DNA of 64,000 nt from Spirometra erinaceieuropaei (lineage: Eukaryota; Platyhelminthes; Cestoda; Diphyllobothriidea; Diphyllobothriidae). This document shows, in pieces, positions 26,201 through 41,200 of the stretch. The stretch covers positions 672,054 to 736,053 of the forward strand of contig CACRXP010000022.1 of NCBI GenBank assembly GCA_902702965.1, given 5' to 3'. The position numbers were made by a program, and so were the translations under genes. The first letter of the stretch is position 1, and every line of letters begins with the position of its first letter. The notes beneath the pieces were generated by a model. That model was not told the DNA's origin. It saw nothing but the letters and a program-made list of their open reading frames with translations, and ran no database searches.

Positions 26201-29200
26201 ACCGGATTATCCGTTTCCATGAGTTCATCCGGTTTGGCCGGCGTTCCGTCACTGTTAAGATGAAATCTTTGCCGTCCAGATTATTCATAGCCGCGATTTT
26301 ATGAAGGCGTAAGGCTTGTGTGAGATAGACAGTTAAGTAAGGGGAGCGCTTGAATTGCGCCACTCTTTGATTATACCGTTCTCTCGTTGCCTACCACAAC
26401 ATTTAAATAATTATTTTTTGCCTGAACTGCAGCTATATCCGCCAGAAGACGTGCTTTCCGCTTCATATCTTCTCACTGAATACCGTCCAGACCTAATCGA
26501 GGAGATTCTTTCCTGCCTTGTCCCGGACCGCTTCCGGTAATTTAATCGGTGAAATGGTCGGCCTTATGTTTTTGTTCCTTTCACAGCGTGCATATAGTTT
26601 ATCTGTTCAGATCAAAATATCTGCGAGCATCCCGGTTGATAGAGGTGAACGCATCTCTCCGAATATGTTCCCCAACTGAAGACCTTGCAGAAGCCAGCGA
26701 ATAGCTTAAGGTTGCTTTTCGGAACCCTATTTTTCTCACGAAGTTGAGGGCCTCAGGAGAGTGTCGACTTTCGCACAGAGAGATTTCTACGATGCGGTTT
26801 TTGACAGAAACTGGAGCTGTAGTATGCACAGTGAACTACCAGCAGCGTAGGTTGCGCTACAGGCCTTTGACGCTGATGAGGTTGATATATATATATGCTT
26901 CAATAGGCTTGGTTTGTGGGCGAGTGTTGAGAAACGAAAAAGTTGGCAATTCGAGATACTTCTATAACATAGCCAACTTTGTTTACGTATATTCGTCCGA
27001 CTCTAGTTTAACGTAAGCTTTGCCTCGGAAAAAAAGCATTCATCAGGACACTTGCACTTAATCGGAAGTACATTGAGGTGCATGATGCGGTTTCCGACGT
27101 AATTATGACAGACGGTGCCTTGAGATCATGAAATCTCATTAGTCACCAGGCGCCAGTTCAAGTTTATTTAAAACGACCAGCATTCCAGTGCAATAGTCTC
27201 AAACGGACGCATATATGTCATGTCTGTCATATACATATATATATGGAAAAATGGGCATCCGAAGAAATTAGCTAGTAATTGATCGAATCCTTTGGGAACG
27301 AAATAACTTAAATTTACATAAATTTTCGGATCTGGTGCGCCGACTTGTCGTCAGGCGAATGAACAATGTGCAAAAACGGTTAACTTTAAACCGTGGTTGA
27401 TTGCAGTAGACGTCTACCGTATTTAGTTACTTTGTCGACATTGACTGTGCCCATTTCCACTCGACGTTAGTAAATTTGTATGTGACGTCTAAATGGATAT
27501 GCTTATTGACGCATGCCTAATCTAAGTGCCTTTCGTCCTGAAACTCGCGGTTCTTCTATGTTGGGCAGGCGCCAACTATTCAGGTTTTCTCTCGTGTATA
27601 TATATGCCCTGTGTCCAGTGTATACATGGTTGCCTGAGATAAATGGTTTCTTCACATCACGGCTTGCTGGTTTTCATGTATACAGACAAGCAGCTCAGAC
27701 AAATTCGTCACCTAAGGTGAAGTTCGCCAGCCGGTTGGTTTTGGCGTCTGGGTGGTCGTAGTTCTGGAACCACCTTTTACCTTGAGTTGTTGTCGTCGCA
27801 TACACCGACGGACAAAGCCAAGGGGATACCCGTCTTGGGAAAAGGTATTTTGTTTCTGTTTTATGAATTTCTTCATCGAAGCCGTGGACCGAGCTTGACT
27901 TATCAGGCTGCTAACAGAGCTGCGTTTGTTTGAGACGGGATGTTTACTCCCAACATCTGAGTTGACCTCGGAGTATTTAACGGGTGTGTTTATCTTTGGG
28001 ATAAACCGGAATTCGCAGCGTTCCATCAGCCATTCTGTGTACGAGGTCATCTAGGAATACGAGTTGTCCATCCACTGTTTTAAACGTAAAACGAATTCAA
28101 AGAAAAGGAGGATTGAGATTGTTATAGAGTAGTTCTGGTAGGTTTTTTTCGACAAAACACGTATGGTTTACTTAGTGTAGCCGTTCTTTCGTGTCGCATA
28201 TAAGGAGAACTTTAATTCCAACTTCTGCATTATAGCCTCCGCCGGATATTGATGAATCCATAGAGACACATTTTAATTGTCGATTGTTTTGCTCGTCAAA
28301 GGAAACGTTTGTTTTTTAGACAAATTTTGAGAACGTTCACGTATAGCTTCCGCAGGTCATATTTTCCATTGCTAAAGGACAAGTATGATAATTTACTTCA
28401 TGACACTTGTTCCTGTAAATTAATATACAACGTGTCGGAAAGATTCTCTTTTCTAAATGGCAGAATTTGATTTCGGCTGGCCAAACATTACAGGTACAGA
28501 AATAGCTGCAAACTACGTTTCCATCAGCTTCGAACCAAACCAAAGTCGGCGAGTATTTACTAGTGGTCAAGTGAATTCATATGTTAATTCAAACAATTAT
28601 TCCAGCCTGTCGTTCAAACAAATTGCATCCATGAAAATAAAGTATGAACCGTTGTAATACGGATCATTAGTCTCAGAACTACCCGAGGTTGGTGAGTTAT
28701 AATGTGCCATAAGCCTTCACCAAACTGAGACAGTGATACGACTCAGTTGGTTGGTTGTATTGCGACCTTAGTAAGTGAACTTAACTAAGAATTCTAAGTT
28801 GGTTAATAATCAATTAAATTTTACTCTAAAACCCGAAAACAGGCTAAAATTTCTGAAGAAATCTAAAGATCTATAAAGAAATTTAACTGGCGTGGCAAGA
28901 CGAAAACCGGGCTAATGTTTTGCCTTGGGGACCCAGTCAGTGCAGGGGCTAAAGTACTGTTTGCCGACGATCGTAACTGGGCCAGAAATAATCATTGTGG
29001 ACTCTCTTTTCGCTGGTTGAGCTGGTTTAGTCCTTGATATCTCTTCCATACGTGACAATCTGCGAAAATTTAAACGAATGCCCAAGGCAAAATGGGACTT
29101 TCACACTTCCTTATATATTTAGGATGTACCTATGAATGAACTCCCTTATGATTCCGAATGTTCCAAAGCATAACCAAAAGGGTGAGAAACCACGCCTCAA

Positions 29201-32200
29201 ATAAACCGAAATCTGATCTGAGTCTCCCGACCTGGATTTGGTGTTTGGCTGCCTGTCGATAAAACCAAACCTGAAACATTCGGCTTAGTCGCCCATAGCG
29301 TTTTCGAAACCAATTCCGGAGTTTTCTTGTGTCTTTTAAGCTCGCATTTCACAAGAGCATTTGTATGTGTGGAAACTAATTTATTTCAACCGGCCGGCCA
29401 CAGTCCAATCATATCATTGCATGCGCGGCCATTGGTTGTTGGTGGCTTGAGACCTTTCTCACGACATTTTAAACCTTTTTCAGGGAAGACACTAAAACAT
29501 CGGCCGTTGATTGCCTCAGGAAGTTAGACTGTACAATATTCCTGCCCTTCATCGAAAATTGCCTCTTCAGTCAGATAAAAACAAATACATGCTTAACCAA
29601 GTCAAAGTCTAGTTTATCTTGCATAGGTTAGTGGTCTCCTCAAAGCTCTCTGTTAGAACATTAAAGTAACATTAACAACCGCGGAAATATCGTCATATTC
29701 CAAAGCATTTGACTGGTAAGTCCTTTGGTCTGTTTAAATGTAGAGGATTTTCGCTCATTTTTATGCTCATTTTCAGCGTTCTATAGAGAAAACTTTTTCC
29801 TTTAGGTGCTTTATCGTGAGTCCGAAAGTCTCCAACAAATGCACTCTAAAGGAACACTTCTACGGAACGATGTTTGGATGCGAATCCATTAATGACCTAC
29901 TAATTGAAGTAAATTTCCAGAAAACCTTCTCTACCTCAATCCATCAGTTCTTGTTAATTTTAGATTCATACATTCGACTTGTAGCCTGTTTTGGGAGTTG
30001 TTATACAGTTGTTCTCTCAAACATGTCTGCCACTTGTGCAAACTTATTGGCGAAGGAATGTGCACGTTGACAACCAGAGGCCAAGTCGCCTCTTAGTTGG
30101 CCTTACTTAGCCGCCTTTCATAGCTTTTGCAAGCGACTCGTCCTGTTTGTCGTCATCCGCTCCTGTGACGTTTTCTTGTCTGTCAATGTAAGCGTAAACA
30201 CTCATGGTTGAAGCCTTATTGGTGATCCTGTTTAATGCGATAGCATGTCGCAGAACAGTGACGCAAATCAAACTGACCCAGAATGCATGCATGACTGAGC
30301 TTTGATAACTGAAGCCTGTAAGTTAGGGCGACCGTAGCGGGACAGGTCACTTCAAAAAAACGAGATTCCTTAACGGTAATTATGAAATTTTCATTCTAAG
30401 TGACAAAGAGCATGTGATATCATCGCAAATTAAGTGTTGCACTTTCCAATTTGGCTTTCCCTCGGGAAGTCTGTCAGCAGGGTTGCTAATAGGGTTCGAG
30501 GGCGTTGTTTTGAGCCATTTTGACCTTCACACGGCCAATCATAACACTGACCGCTCTGGGACTGGAGCGCAAAAATGCGCGCACAGACAGCGCTGGTTGT
30601 CACCTTATGGTGCCTATGAAATATAAGCGTTGAACGTACTCAAGCCTTGCCCCTGCTGTCGTGGGTTCGAACCCTATCGCGGCCATCGAACATTTCGCAT
30701 TCGGATCAGGCGAATTATTCCAGTCCATTACAAAGCCACTATTAAACGCGCCATTAGCAATTTATCGAACCTACACACATTCATTATTATTTTTTTGTCA
30801 TCATCATTCCCGTAGCTGCAGATTGGGTGTTTATCATGCAGGACTGGTTGCACACCGATCCGAAACAAATAAACTCCGAATGCTTGACAGAGGTGGGGAG
30901 GTGGCCACCATCTATCAGGCTGGACTTGACCAAGATATGAAAGTAAGGAGGGTGTCAACAGAGATGGGGGTAGATTGATGCCAAACTACTTCAGACGCTC
31001 TTAGCCTTGAACACCACTTGAAACCAGAAGTAGAAATATGCGCACGCAGCACAGGTGACCCACAGACGGGGTCATAAGCATTTCATAGAACTGAAGTTCA
31101 TCAGTGTTTCGTCACTTGGAATTCTTTGTTGCTGCAGATCTTCGCACGCCAATCCAAATGAGTGAAAAAAGTCACAAACAGCCAACTTATTGCCAGTCGT
31201 GACGGTCGGGGCTGTCGACGTAAGTAGGAGTAGATTGACACGGTAGTGTATCAGACTTGTCACATCCCCATATTCGGTCGACCATAACCCATCCACATGC
31301 ACACATAAGTTATGTTTCGACGCAGATTGTAAATTTATTGATTTCAGAACCAGTACTAACAAGCGATGAGGTCTCTATACTAGGTTTTTTAAATTACATT
31401 TTTCAAAGCGGAAGTATGAAAGTGTAGGACAATATAGCTTTTTGATATTTTATGTATTGAAATATTTGGTTTACCTGTCTAAATATGCATGTGCTTAAAT
31501 ATGACTACCACAGAATTTTATAAGCTGTTCCTTATGCATTTGACTGTTTTGTGAAGTTTGTTAAGAATAACAAACGTGCTCACACAGTTCGTAGGCCCTT
31601 TTTGTGCCACACTGTTTGTGATAATGTATTTCAACCAATAATAGTCGACATATTTGAAACTCTCTCTTAACTGAACAGTTACCTGCAAAATGACTATACT
31701 AAAAGAGTAAATTATTTGTTTGTTTGGATAAAAAATAAGCGATAAACTTACGGCGAGAAATGGTTGAAATAGTATTCTATGTTTTCATGGATGTCTATCT
31801 TTGAATAAGAAAACTTTCAGAGTGGTGCAGTTTGCTGCAATACATCAATAAATGCAGTTATTGCTCTCCGTGACCGTGTTTTTTTTAAATGCATCTAAGT
31901 GGAGTTTTATATTTGAAAGTGCGCTCAAGAATCTTGTTGGCACATCCTGGTGCATTACACACTTCCGGATTGTTAGCTGAAAAGCATACACGCAGAACTC
32001 GATTTTCTTTAAGCAACGAAGTTTGAAGTACGAATCTTCCGCCAATTCGACTTTTTAAGATGGTCATCTGTCTTTCAAATCTGGGTGTTTGTATTCTGCA
32101 ACGAGTACTGACTTGGACAAAACTTAATAAGCAGATGATTTGTTCAGGCATAGCACTAGACCATTATACTAATCTGCCTTATGAATCAAATGAACTTGGA

Positions 32201-35200
32201 TTTTAGTAGCACAATTCCAAAAACGCAGTTTTGAGATTACATTGATTGAAACATTACCGGAACCCTTGTACTGTCTTTTTAAATTTGACTTGGGCATTTT
32301 ACTCCCATTCCATGTCCCTAACAGCCACTTTCATCATATGGCTTAACATATGGTCTGCAAGTCAAACAAAATTTCTTTTTTTGTGGAGCACCTCACAGAT
32401 ACCGGAATAAATGGGCATGAGACAGAGGCTATCTCATAAGCCGAATGCTTCCTGACGGTCGAGTGGCCATCGACAGCGCGTCGACGTAGTACGCCAGGGT
32501 CAAGCCATGATGGTTCGGGCTTTAGAATTGCCGGTCAGAGGTCACTCGCCTAGGCACTATAGATGCACGATATGGGTGTCATTTCGTCCCTGTTTTGCAG
32601 CCATGGCTGGAGTTGGCGTCAGTGGGCAGGGGTAGAAGGGGGGTTTGCGTACCGGTCGAGTGCTACAACTGCTTTAGCGGTCGTCTCATGTCCCACTCTG
32701 GGATTGACGCGTGAGTCCACGAACTACTCTCGCTAACCTCCGTTGCGGTATGCGGCTGGAGTTTCCGCGGGATCTGTTAGACGTATGGGCACTTACGCAG
32801 CGACATATGGGTGGCGTGTTCGTACTCTAGGCTTCAAGCGTTTTCCAGGCCTTGCTATGTTTTCTCCAAAGAATTTTTCTGGCGTTCTCTGAGGCTAAAG
32901 TGTTTCTGGACTTTAAACACTGACTTCAGATAACGATAATACCGAGTGTCATGAGATAGTTTCTGGTGCATGACCTATTCGAATGTTTGCGATGTTACTG
33001 TTTAAATGTGACTTGGATCGCATTTGATAAGTCTGCATATGGCCCTTTGACGCTCTTATGCTGCAATAACTTACTCTCATTTCAGTGATGCCCACACTTT
33101 GAGTGTTTTGGCACTCTAATCCGGTTCATTTGTAGATGACCTTACTTATTTCCCCCCCCCCGTACTACATGTCCTACCCCTCTATAACTTGTAAACTTGA
33201 ATCAGCCGTAAATGTTTGTAACTAACAAACCTTTATGCGTTTGCTAATGTTGCATGATGCTGTTTCGTAAAAAAATTTAGTACTTTTTCATCCCCCTTAA
33301 TCATAAACAAGCATGACTACTAGTGTAATATCCGTCTGATGCAGTTATAACGGCGTTACGATGTCACTCCCATTAGGGGGACAATTTCCGCTTATTTACG
33401 GCCTGAGACACGCGTTAAAGTATCCATTAGTTCACATGTCTGATTAAGCATTTTACAAAAGCGTCATAGTAACCTCAGGAACAAAATGTTCCACTGGGCT
33501 TTCAACTCAACTAATTTTTCATTCTCAATTTCCTTATTTAAAATTTTTACGCCATCTTCTAAATCGCTTCCGCTACCATAACTGCTCTTCTTCCACGCTG
33601 TGTTTGCCTGGCGTATTTATCGCGCCACTCAATCTCCCGTGGTCTAAAGACTTTTATTCAAACCCCCTAATACGTAGTGACAGTGCTTATGGGTTACTTT
33701 AAATCCGAGTCCTATCCTGTATACTCTTCTTAGAAATGGCAGAACTGCGGTCTGCGTGAGGACTTCCATCTCCCAAGACCAAACCCCTATGTACCTTTTG
33801 ACTTCACGCTTAAACCGGAAATAAAGGAGGATGACAATGATGAAGGCGCTTCTCCAAAGCTACTACGACAGGATCAGGGCTCACGACTTTGGTTCAAAGA
33901 GGACAAAGAACATAAACTACCCAAGGTCTTTGTTAACTTCAATCTCATAAGGTAAACCGTGATATCGACGTTTGCCTACAAAAACCAAAGGTGTGTCATT
34001 TGAACGAATTCGCGTTTCCGCTGCACTTACAGCTGTAAGGAGTTTCGACGGTAAGGCGTGGCCTGTCTAAGCTTCCTGTCAGGAAGAGTTCGAGCAGCGG
34101 ATTACTTGGATTAGTGGTTTTTTAGTTTCACAAAAACCTTTAGTTTTATCTGAAAAACCCCATTTTTGGCTGTTGCATAGATTTTTTATCAAATGTTTGT
34201 GTGAAAAAAAACATGAGAGCACGAGATGCGTTTATTTTCGGTCTTACGTTTCGGAGAGTTAGCACTACCGTCGATTGTCTAGGACTGAAGACGCAGCGTA
34301 TACAATGGTTTTTTTATGGGGAGGTCTGGCTCGGTCATTCTTATTGTTACGCGATCTTCTAAGGGGCTGGTCGGACTTCTGACCGTCAGATCGGGTTTCG
34401 ACGCTTACCTTTGCTCATCCCCGTGATAAATGCTTGTCATTAACACCCGCATTCGTTAAATTTACTTGTGTATTTATGGTGGAGTATTGGCGTCAGTTGC
34501 TAATTTCTGGCCCGTATAATGCGGTTTGTATGCGCACACAGACCTGACTCTCCCCACTGTTACCGCCGTTTGGGGATGCAGAGCCGTTGGAGACGGAAGT
34601 ACTGGTTGTGTCACCCACTATTTCCCGTGCCCTGCTCCCTTCGTCTAGGTAATGACTGAGGGCTTAATGGGTCCGTCTGGGATCAATATGCCGTTTAATC
34701 GATTTGGCATGCAGGAACCAAGCCTGAAGTTATTCATCTGGCCCTTCTACTGCCCCACCAGGAATGATTACATCCTCGAAATCGAAAGTAAAGTCTCTTC
34801 CAGCGGTTGGCCTGACTATCTGAGAGTTTGGGTCGTCAGGTCTTTTCGAGGTTTGGTGTTCGCGGAGTCCAGCCTATCCAACGTAATTGTCTTTTCCGTT
34901 CCTGTGGTTCCTATTTTAGACATGGTAGAGGATCTCAAGGACGGTTTGCGGACGCTTAGGTTAAATCAAATTGTAGTTAAGCACTGTATGAAACTTCTGG
35001 ACCATCTGCACTTTCAGTTAGTCGTCATGGCTCCCATACATGGGCATGTGGGGTAGCAGGACGAGTCTGAAGGTTCATTGGCGGAGGCATTATAGCCTCT
35101 GCATAGAGGGCATTCCATGACCTCAACAATCAATTATGGAAGAAGAAGTCTTTAATACGTCACTGCAAATGCCTCTTCCAATTAAGCCTTTTCGGCTGGC

Positions 35201-38200
35201 CTTTCAGAGTTTACCGTTGTTATCTGCATTTACGTGCTCGTAAAATAACGCATATATCACTAGTAGTGAGAAGGCACTCCCAGACAATTCAACAATGATA
35301 AGGGGGCTCTCGACAGAACAGGGTTTTTCAATGCACACCATTCACTCTGATTTCGGGAACAGTTATACAGGAACCTGTTATCGTTGTCATTTATCTGTGT
35401 GCGGACTACTGAGTACGTAAAACTTTCTTCAGTATAATGTGACTTAGTTTAGGTGACTGTTTAACGGTGTCTCCGACTGTGAAACCCACGAGCTGAAACT
35501 GCAAATTCACAGCCTTTCAGTCTTCTGGTTATTTTTTGACCTACTTTCTTGGCGGGGAAGGGTCATGAATATCATTAGTGTTGTTTGTCGTGTCGATCTG
35601 ACATTTTCGCTCTATTCTCTTCCAGTCCTTTTTGGTGTCAAGATCCGGTGGTTGATCTACTTTACCAACTCTTTGTCAGCGTCCTTGCTGACAGCATCAA
35701 CGAGGAGGTTTATCTGGGCAGTCTCGCTGGAATGTATTTCAGCATTACCCCCAGTGCTCCAGCTATACGCGTTAGTCCACCACCCTCATTTTCCACCTCT
35801 CTTTATCATTCCAGGATATTGTTTTCTTCATCCACACATTCGTACCTTGTACCTAACAAACAAACCACTTCCCTCTACTGTGAGCAGAGGTTAATCGACT
35901 TGTGCACTTTCACGTCCTCTGGCAGTGGACCGTGTCGCATGCCTAACAGACCAATGAAGAAATCAGATGTGTGGCTGCTGTTAGCCACAGTGCTGGCAAC
36001 CTCCTGTTTAGGCGTGACAGACAAGATAGTGCGTGTACTTTGACTGTCATAGTCACAGCCAAATTCGATGCAGTGTGAGGAAAGGAAACACCAGTGGGAG
36101 TTCATTTCCGTACGGTACCCTCTGTTGGTAGCGCAGGCGGTGGCCAGCACTGCCACGGTCAGCTCGCAGGGGCTAACAAGTGTAGGGTGCCTTAAAGCAA
36201 TTCTGTCTGGGTGGACTGCAGTTTTAAGGTATCGTAACGACAACCTCAAGATGTAGGTGTCTACTTTAAGGTCAGTGTACTTGTATTGAGGGCATGGCCA
36301 TTCTGACTTTTAAAAAACGTGTTTTTTCGACTACCAGATGTTATACACCAGTTTGGCACACCTGTCCGCCGGGAACTGAAAACCGATGCATAATTGGGGA
36401 CCAAATACTGGTTCCTCAAAACACCAAACTGCTGGTTTTAATTCATTTCCATTTGGAACCCCTGTTTTGCGTGGGCCTGCTCGTAGACAAAATTAATCAA
36501 ACCAGTGGGCAGAATAGAGTGGCGACTATGGACACCTTTTAGTGAAAAAGTGACCCTCAGTGAGTAGCAGTTGGACGTGACGACAACTGATGCAGTCTTA
36601 ATAAGCAAAAGCAACGTACGAAGTGTACAAATAGTCATCAAATTAACATTTGACTGACTATATTGTGACGTTGCATGAATCATTTGTTTTAATTCTGCTC
36701 TTGACATAGGGTCGCCACGTTAGATTGTGCCCTTACTGTCCTGTGTATTGACCATTTTTAAGTTCCAGATGGTCCCAGTTCAGTATCGCTGCCTACTTTT
36801 TGAAATCTTTAGATGACTTTCAGTGGATTCAACCACAAGATGCCCCTATTCGTTGACAAGATTCTTTACCAGCTTATGAGCTTCCGGAAGCCTGACGAAA
36901 ACAGATTTACTTGTCTGTTGGCTGACCTGGAGCAACGTGTAAATAATTTCGCCACGCTGACAACCTACGAGCAGGCGGATGGCCACCTGGCATCGGTCAT
37001 CTATGACCGTGTGTGGACTTTCTCTGAGCGACAGGCTGCTCTGAAAGGTGGGTTTGCACGTACAATCTCCTCCAACCATCTGCGTTAAGGATGTTTCCCT
37101 TTCTTCGAACCACTAGCCATATCACCATGTTACCATTTTCCACGTTCACTCGGCCCCAAATTTGTTACGGGGCTGGTATTCATTCCTTAACTCACCGCAT
37201 TTTAAAGATGTAAATACGCTCGCCCTTGGCCCTGATTGTTTTTCCGTGCGCTAGCAATGGCGCAGCATTATCAGCTGACGCGTCACATATTTTAATCACT
37301 ACTAGCTATGGCACAGTTCCGTGCGTCATTTTATTTCGAAGCACTGTTTATGCAAATTGAAGGTCACCATATGATGGGGTGCCTGAAATCAACACCAAAT
37401 GCACATATCGTGACCCTCCTACCCCGAGCTACTTGTCATCACTTTGACAGAGAAAAGTTCCCAATTCCAAGCAATTATTCCAGTCTTGACAAAACTGTTT
37501 ACTCGGACAAGAAACAATCTGGGATCGAAGCCGTTCCTCCAGCTTTCTGTCCAAAACACGACAAAAGTAACCTCATACGTTCAGGTTGCTACGGAAAAAG
37601 TAGATCTATATGCAATCGTATGAGTAGTCTGCATGAAAGCCTTTCAATGGCTCTTTGGAAGGCTGAACCCGCAAAGGAGGTGCTATCTGATGCAGTGTGG
37701 TTCTACACAGGCCTGTCTTGTGGGGTAACAATAGTGGTCGTTACACAAAAGGACTGGGGCGAGGTTTAACGCATCGCAGCGTGCTTTAAAGCAGAGGAAT
37801 TCAATTTCGGCTGCTAACGTTTGGGATCTCGCTTCACCGCGCTGTGTGCTATTCTCCCTATTGCGTTTGGTAATAAAGTTAGAACTGTAGCAAACTTTAT
37901 TGTTGTTCTCCACGAATCACTAACTCAATTTTCAACTGTTGTATCTTTTCTCTTCGTTTGACAAGAACATTTACGCAGCGACACCGGGAATCGTCGCAAA
38001 ATCATTCAAGACTTCGCGACTGATAGGAATACGAAAAGCAACGTATAACGGAAAACGGAACGGGTGTTTGAAAAGCTTACGAAAAAAGGCGTAGGGACCG
38101 AAATAGTACTTTAGGGTGGTTTGCCGTCATCAGCTGAGCATAACCCAACCGCCAGTCAAGCGAGCTAGAGTTTTGAATCCTGGTCCAGTAAGTCATTGAG

Positions 38201-41200
38201 GTAGCACTTTACCGGTAAGACAGGACTCTCGTCCGGTCGGATGTAGTCGGGAGTAATTTGTCTGTTCACGACAAATGCCATAAGAGGTCCGCGATTTATT
38301 TTCTTTTCCGTTGTTTCTCCATTAGAGGAAAATACTTAGCACGGGGAGCCGTTTGGTAGTCATCAGTCTATGTTAACTCTCTGGGGATGCTCAGTTTGAG
38401 CTAGCCTGAGGTTGTTTGGAAAACATCATTAGGAGACCAAGATGCGGTAGGAAAGATTGTAGAAGCAACTTTTTTTCGATAAAATTTCGACCTGTAGATT
38501 TTTTAAAATGCCGAGCATATTCGCAGGTGCTATCCATTGAAACTTAAATCCCCTTCAGTATTACACTAAGGCTACGATCTCCAGAATACTATTTAGTGCG
38601 TCGTAGACCTAAGCACAGCAAGATTTTGTGAATGAGGAAACTCTAAATTTTATTTGGTGAGGATTCCGAGTTGCCGCTTACACTTGAGACTAAATTCTCT
38701 TTTTGTGGTTATATTCCCTGAGAGTCCGCTCTGTGAATTGAAATTAAATAAAGGTACTTATTTTGCATCAATCATGAATGAGTGGGACACTTTGAAATGC
38801 CAAGGCAACATCATCTGAAGGGGCGTTTCTGCTCTTGACATAATGTTTTGGTTAGGCGATTGCAAACAGCTACGGGCAACTGACAGTGAACCCCCACCTA
38901 TACGTGGAATACCTTTTAAACACTTTAAATTGAAATTTCTCCTAGCAGCACAAATCAGTTTCACACAAATTCGCGCCAAAACCATAGTAGAGTATCTAAT
39001 AAAATATGACAAAGTAAAATTTATCGGTTTGGTAGATCCGAATAATTCGTTTAACCCATTTATGACAAAATCCGCGGTCTCGGTGTAATCCGAACCCACG
39101 ATTGCACTGACAAGGCTTGAATAGAGCCAACGCTCAACCCACTTGAGCTACAAGGTCCCGACCGGAAGCCGTGAGTTAAATCCCATACTTAGAACTAGTT
39201 AGTCTCCCAACCTACTGCAACGTGCGGGACCTACCAACTTGGATACACTGAGCTGACTTTCCTAACAGGATTTCTTAAGTGATCAATCTAGAATCCACTA
39301 GATGACCACCAGGCTCACCTAATTAGTAAGTGTTTTGGCAGATCTGCATAATTCAGTTGGTCCAATTTTGATAACCTTAAGTCTTCCATTTCATGTCTTG
39401 GGTTCGAATCCCACTTAGGCCGGCGAGTTCTCCATAATTGGGCCAAATGAACCTAAAATTGAACAAAGTTTACACGAAATTCTGGAAACGGGGTGAAGGC
39501 TCAGTCCTTAATAGATAAACGTTAACATTATATAGAGACTGACCAGTTTCATGTGGGCTTGCGGAATGCTTAAGATGAAGTGCCAGCGACTTGTATTTAC
39601 TCTGCATTTTGCGTTCGAATTTTTTCCCATGTCTTCCTGATATTTGTTCTAATAGATTATTTGACTTCCAAAATTAAATAACCTAATTTCACAGGTAGGT
39701 TTCAGTTTACACCAGTCTTTTGGGAGTAGATGATTTCGAAAAACCTTCACGGCATTACAGTTAAGTGTGGCACGAACAAATTATTCCATCGATATAGTGC
39801 ATGCAACATTGTTATCCAGCTGTCAGTTTTGAGTGTGCCGGACAATATTGCGTCAGCGCCACCTTGCTATTCTCGTCGCTGTATTTTAACATCTAAAAGA
39901 GCGTACGTAGCTGCATGAAGCCCTGATTTTTGAAAATGACATTCTACTAATCGCAAAGTTTTGGCTCTCTCCGACGATATTACTCGTTTCCAGTATCTTC
40001 GTTAATTCTTTTCTGTCTTTGCGTTAATTACCTATACTCGATTTACTACCGGTCACAGACAGAACTAGGGTTTCAGTCGTAGAAATCCCAATAATGTAGA
40101 CGATTTCGAATCGTTGGCCTCATTTTTTCTTTCGGGAAACATGGACAAAATGAAAACGGCACAAAACTCTTTTCATATCTATGCCGCTCGCGTGTGACTT
40201 TGTTGATTTTGATTGCCAGTCAAACTGTCGAAAGACTACACTTGGGCTAATGCAAATTTCCTTGTACTTGGTCTTGTACGTAATCTTTAACAACATCCAT
40301 CTATCCGTCAATAGTTGGTAAAAAGAGCACGGTTTATTTTGCTTCGTCTAGGTACTGGGGCCTTTTGTACACAGCACATTTAGTCGATAAAAATTTAATC
40401 TTCTGCTGACTCTAGTACAGATGTGGCTGTCCACTGAGCCAAACCACTGAACGGTGCAAACCACCTTTTGGTCAAATCATGCTGGAAATCCTGATGGCAT
40501 CTACATTCATAGTATGCAGATAACTAAAAAAAACGACGTTCTTGCCTCGCGTTCCACAAATTTTGCTAGTCAATTAACCACGTTTACGCCATATAAACGT
40601 CATTTAAGCTGACGCGTGTCCCAAATACATTTAAAACTCATTTTATGTCGGTAAGCTACTTCAAGCGTGCAGAAGATAAAGCTCATTCTGAGGCACTTCT
40701 TAAAAATGCCAACTCATGCTTATTTCATGTGTCTTATCTCAGCACTCCCTTTGTCACATTTTAAATGTGACGTCTTGGTTTTCTTTACAAAGCAAGCTCT
40801 TCTACGAAAACTAATAGTCACGATTTTTTAGTATTTGTTGCTTCTAGAAACTTCCTGCTTAAATTCCAATAGATGGTAAATTTTGCACTCATTTTCGAAT
40901 GAAGGTGAAAGAAGCGCCTAATCCATCAAATCATTTTTGGTTACAGAGCTCACTTATGACGGACTGGTGAACTTCATCCCATGCTTCCTCTCAAGAGTTT
41001 TTATTGAGACGCTTGTCTACGGAAACGCTCTCCCAGTTGTAAGCTTTGCTTTGCTTTCTTCTGATTTGTTCATCCTGAAGTAGATTGCGTTTTGGGTTAC
41101 GAAGGTCTCTGTCACCACAACGCTATGCGACACTGCATCCTGATGTTGTTGATGGCTTGGTGGTCTGAAGGATTTTATGCTCTCATAAAAAAGGGTTAAT

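Larger units (their letters stand above)
37048..40946 (+). other. IDE intron 12 (3.9 kb)
   Basis: Contains the SINE cluster at 38.8-39.5 kb listed separately. It also has an ATG-started 153-codon frame at 37308-37769 that resembles nothing I know and is within chance length. A perfect short palindrome (9-bp arms around GTCACATTT) lies near 40756. No other content is recognised. Confidence 0.55.

Noticed and set aside
30661..30680. tRNA gene suggested by a perfect-looking B box
   Set aside because: No acceptor stem, D-arm or anticodon arm can be folded around it, so it is better explained as a SINE head.
34652..35056. 134-codon ATG frame in IDE intron 10 preceded by a possible acceptor
   Set aside because: It does not align with IDE, and exons 10 and 11 already join in phase (2 to 2) without it. 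No other gene context.
35875..36249. 124-codon minus-strand frame spanning IDE intron 11
   Set aside because: Looks like a repeat-derived frame I vaguely recall from other tapeworm sequence. No protein family signature, so not called a gene.
37308..37769. 153-codon ATG frame in IDE intron 12
   Set aside because: No recognisable motif, and the length is within what chance gives over 64 kb on six frames.
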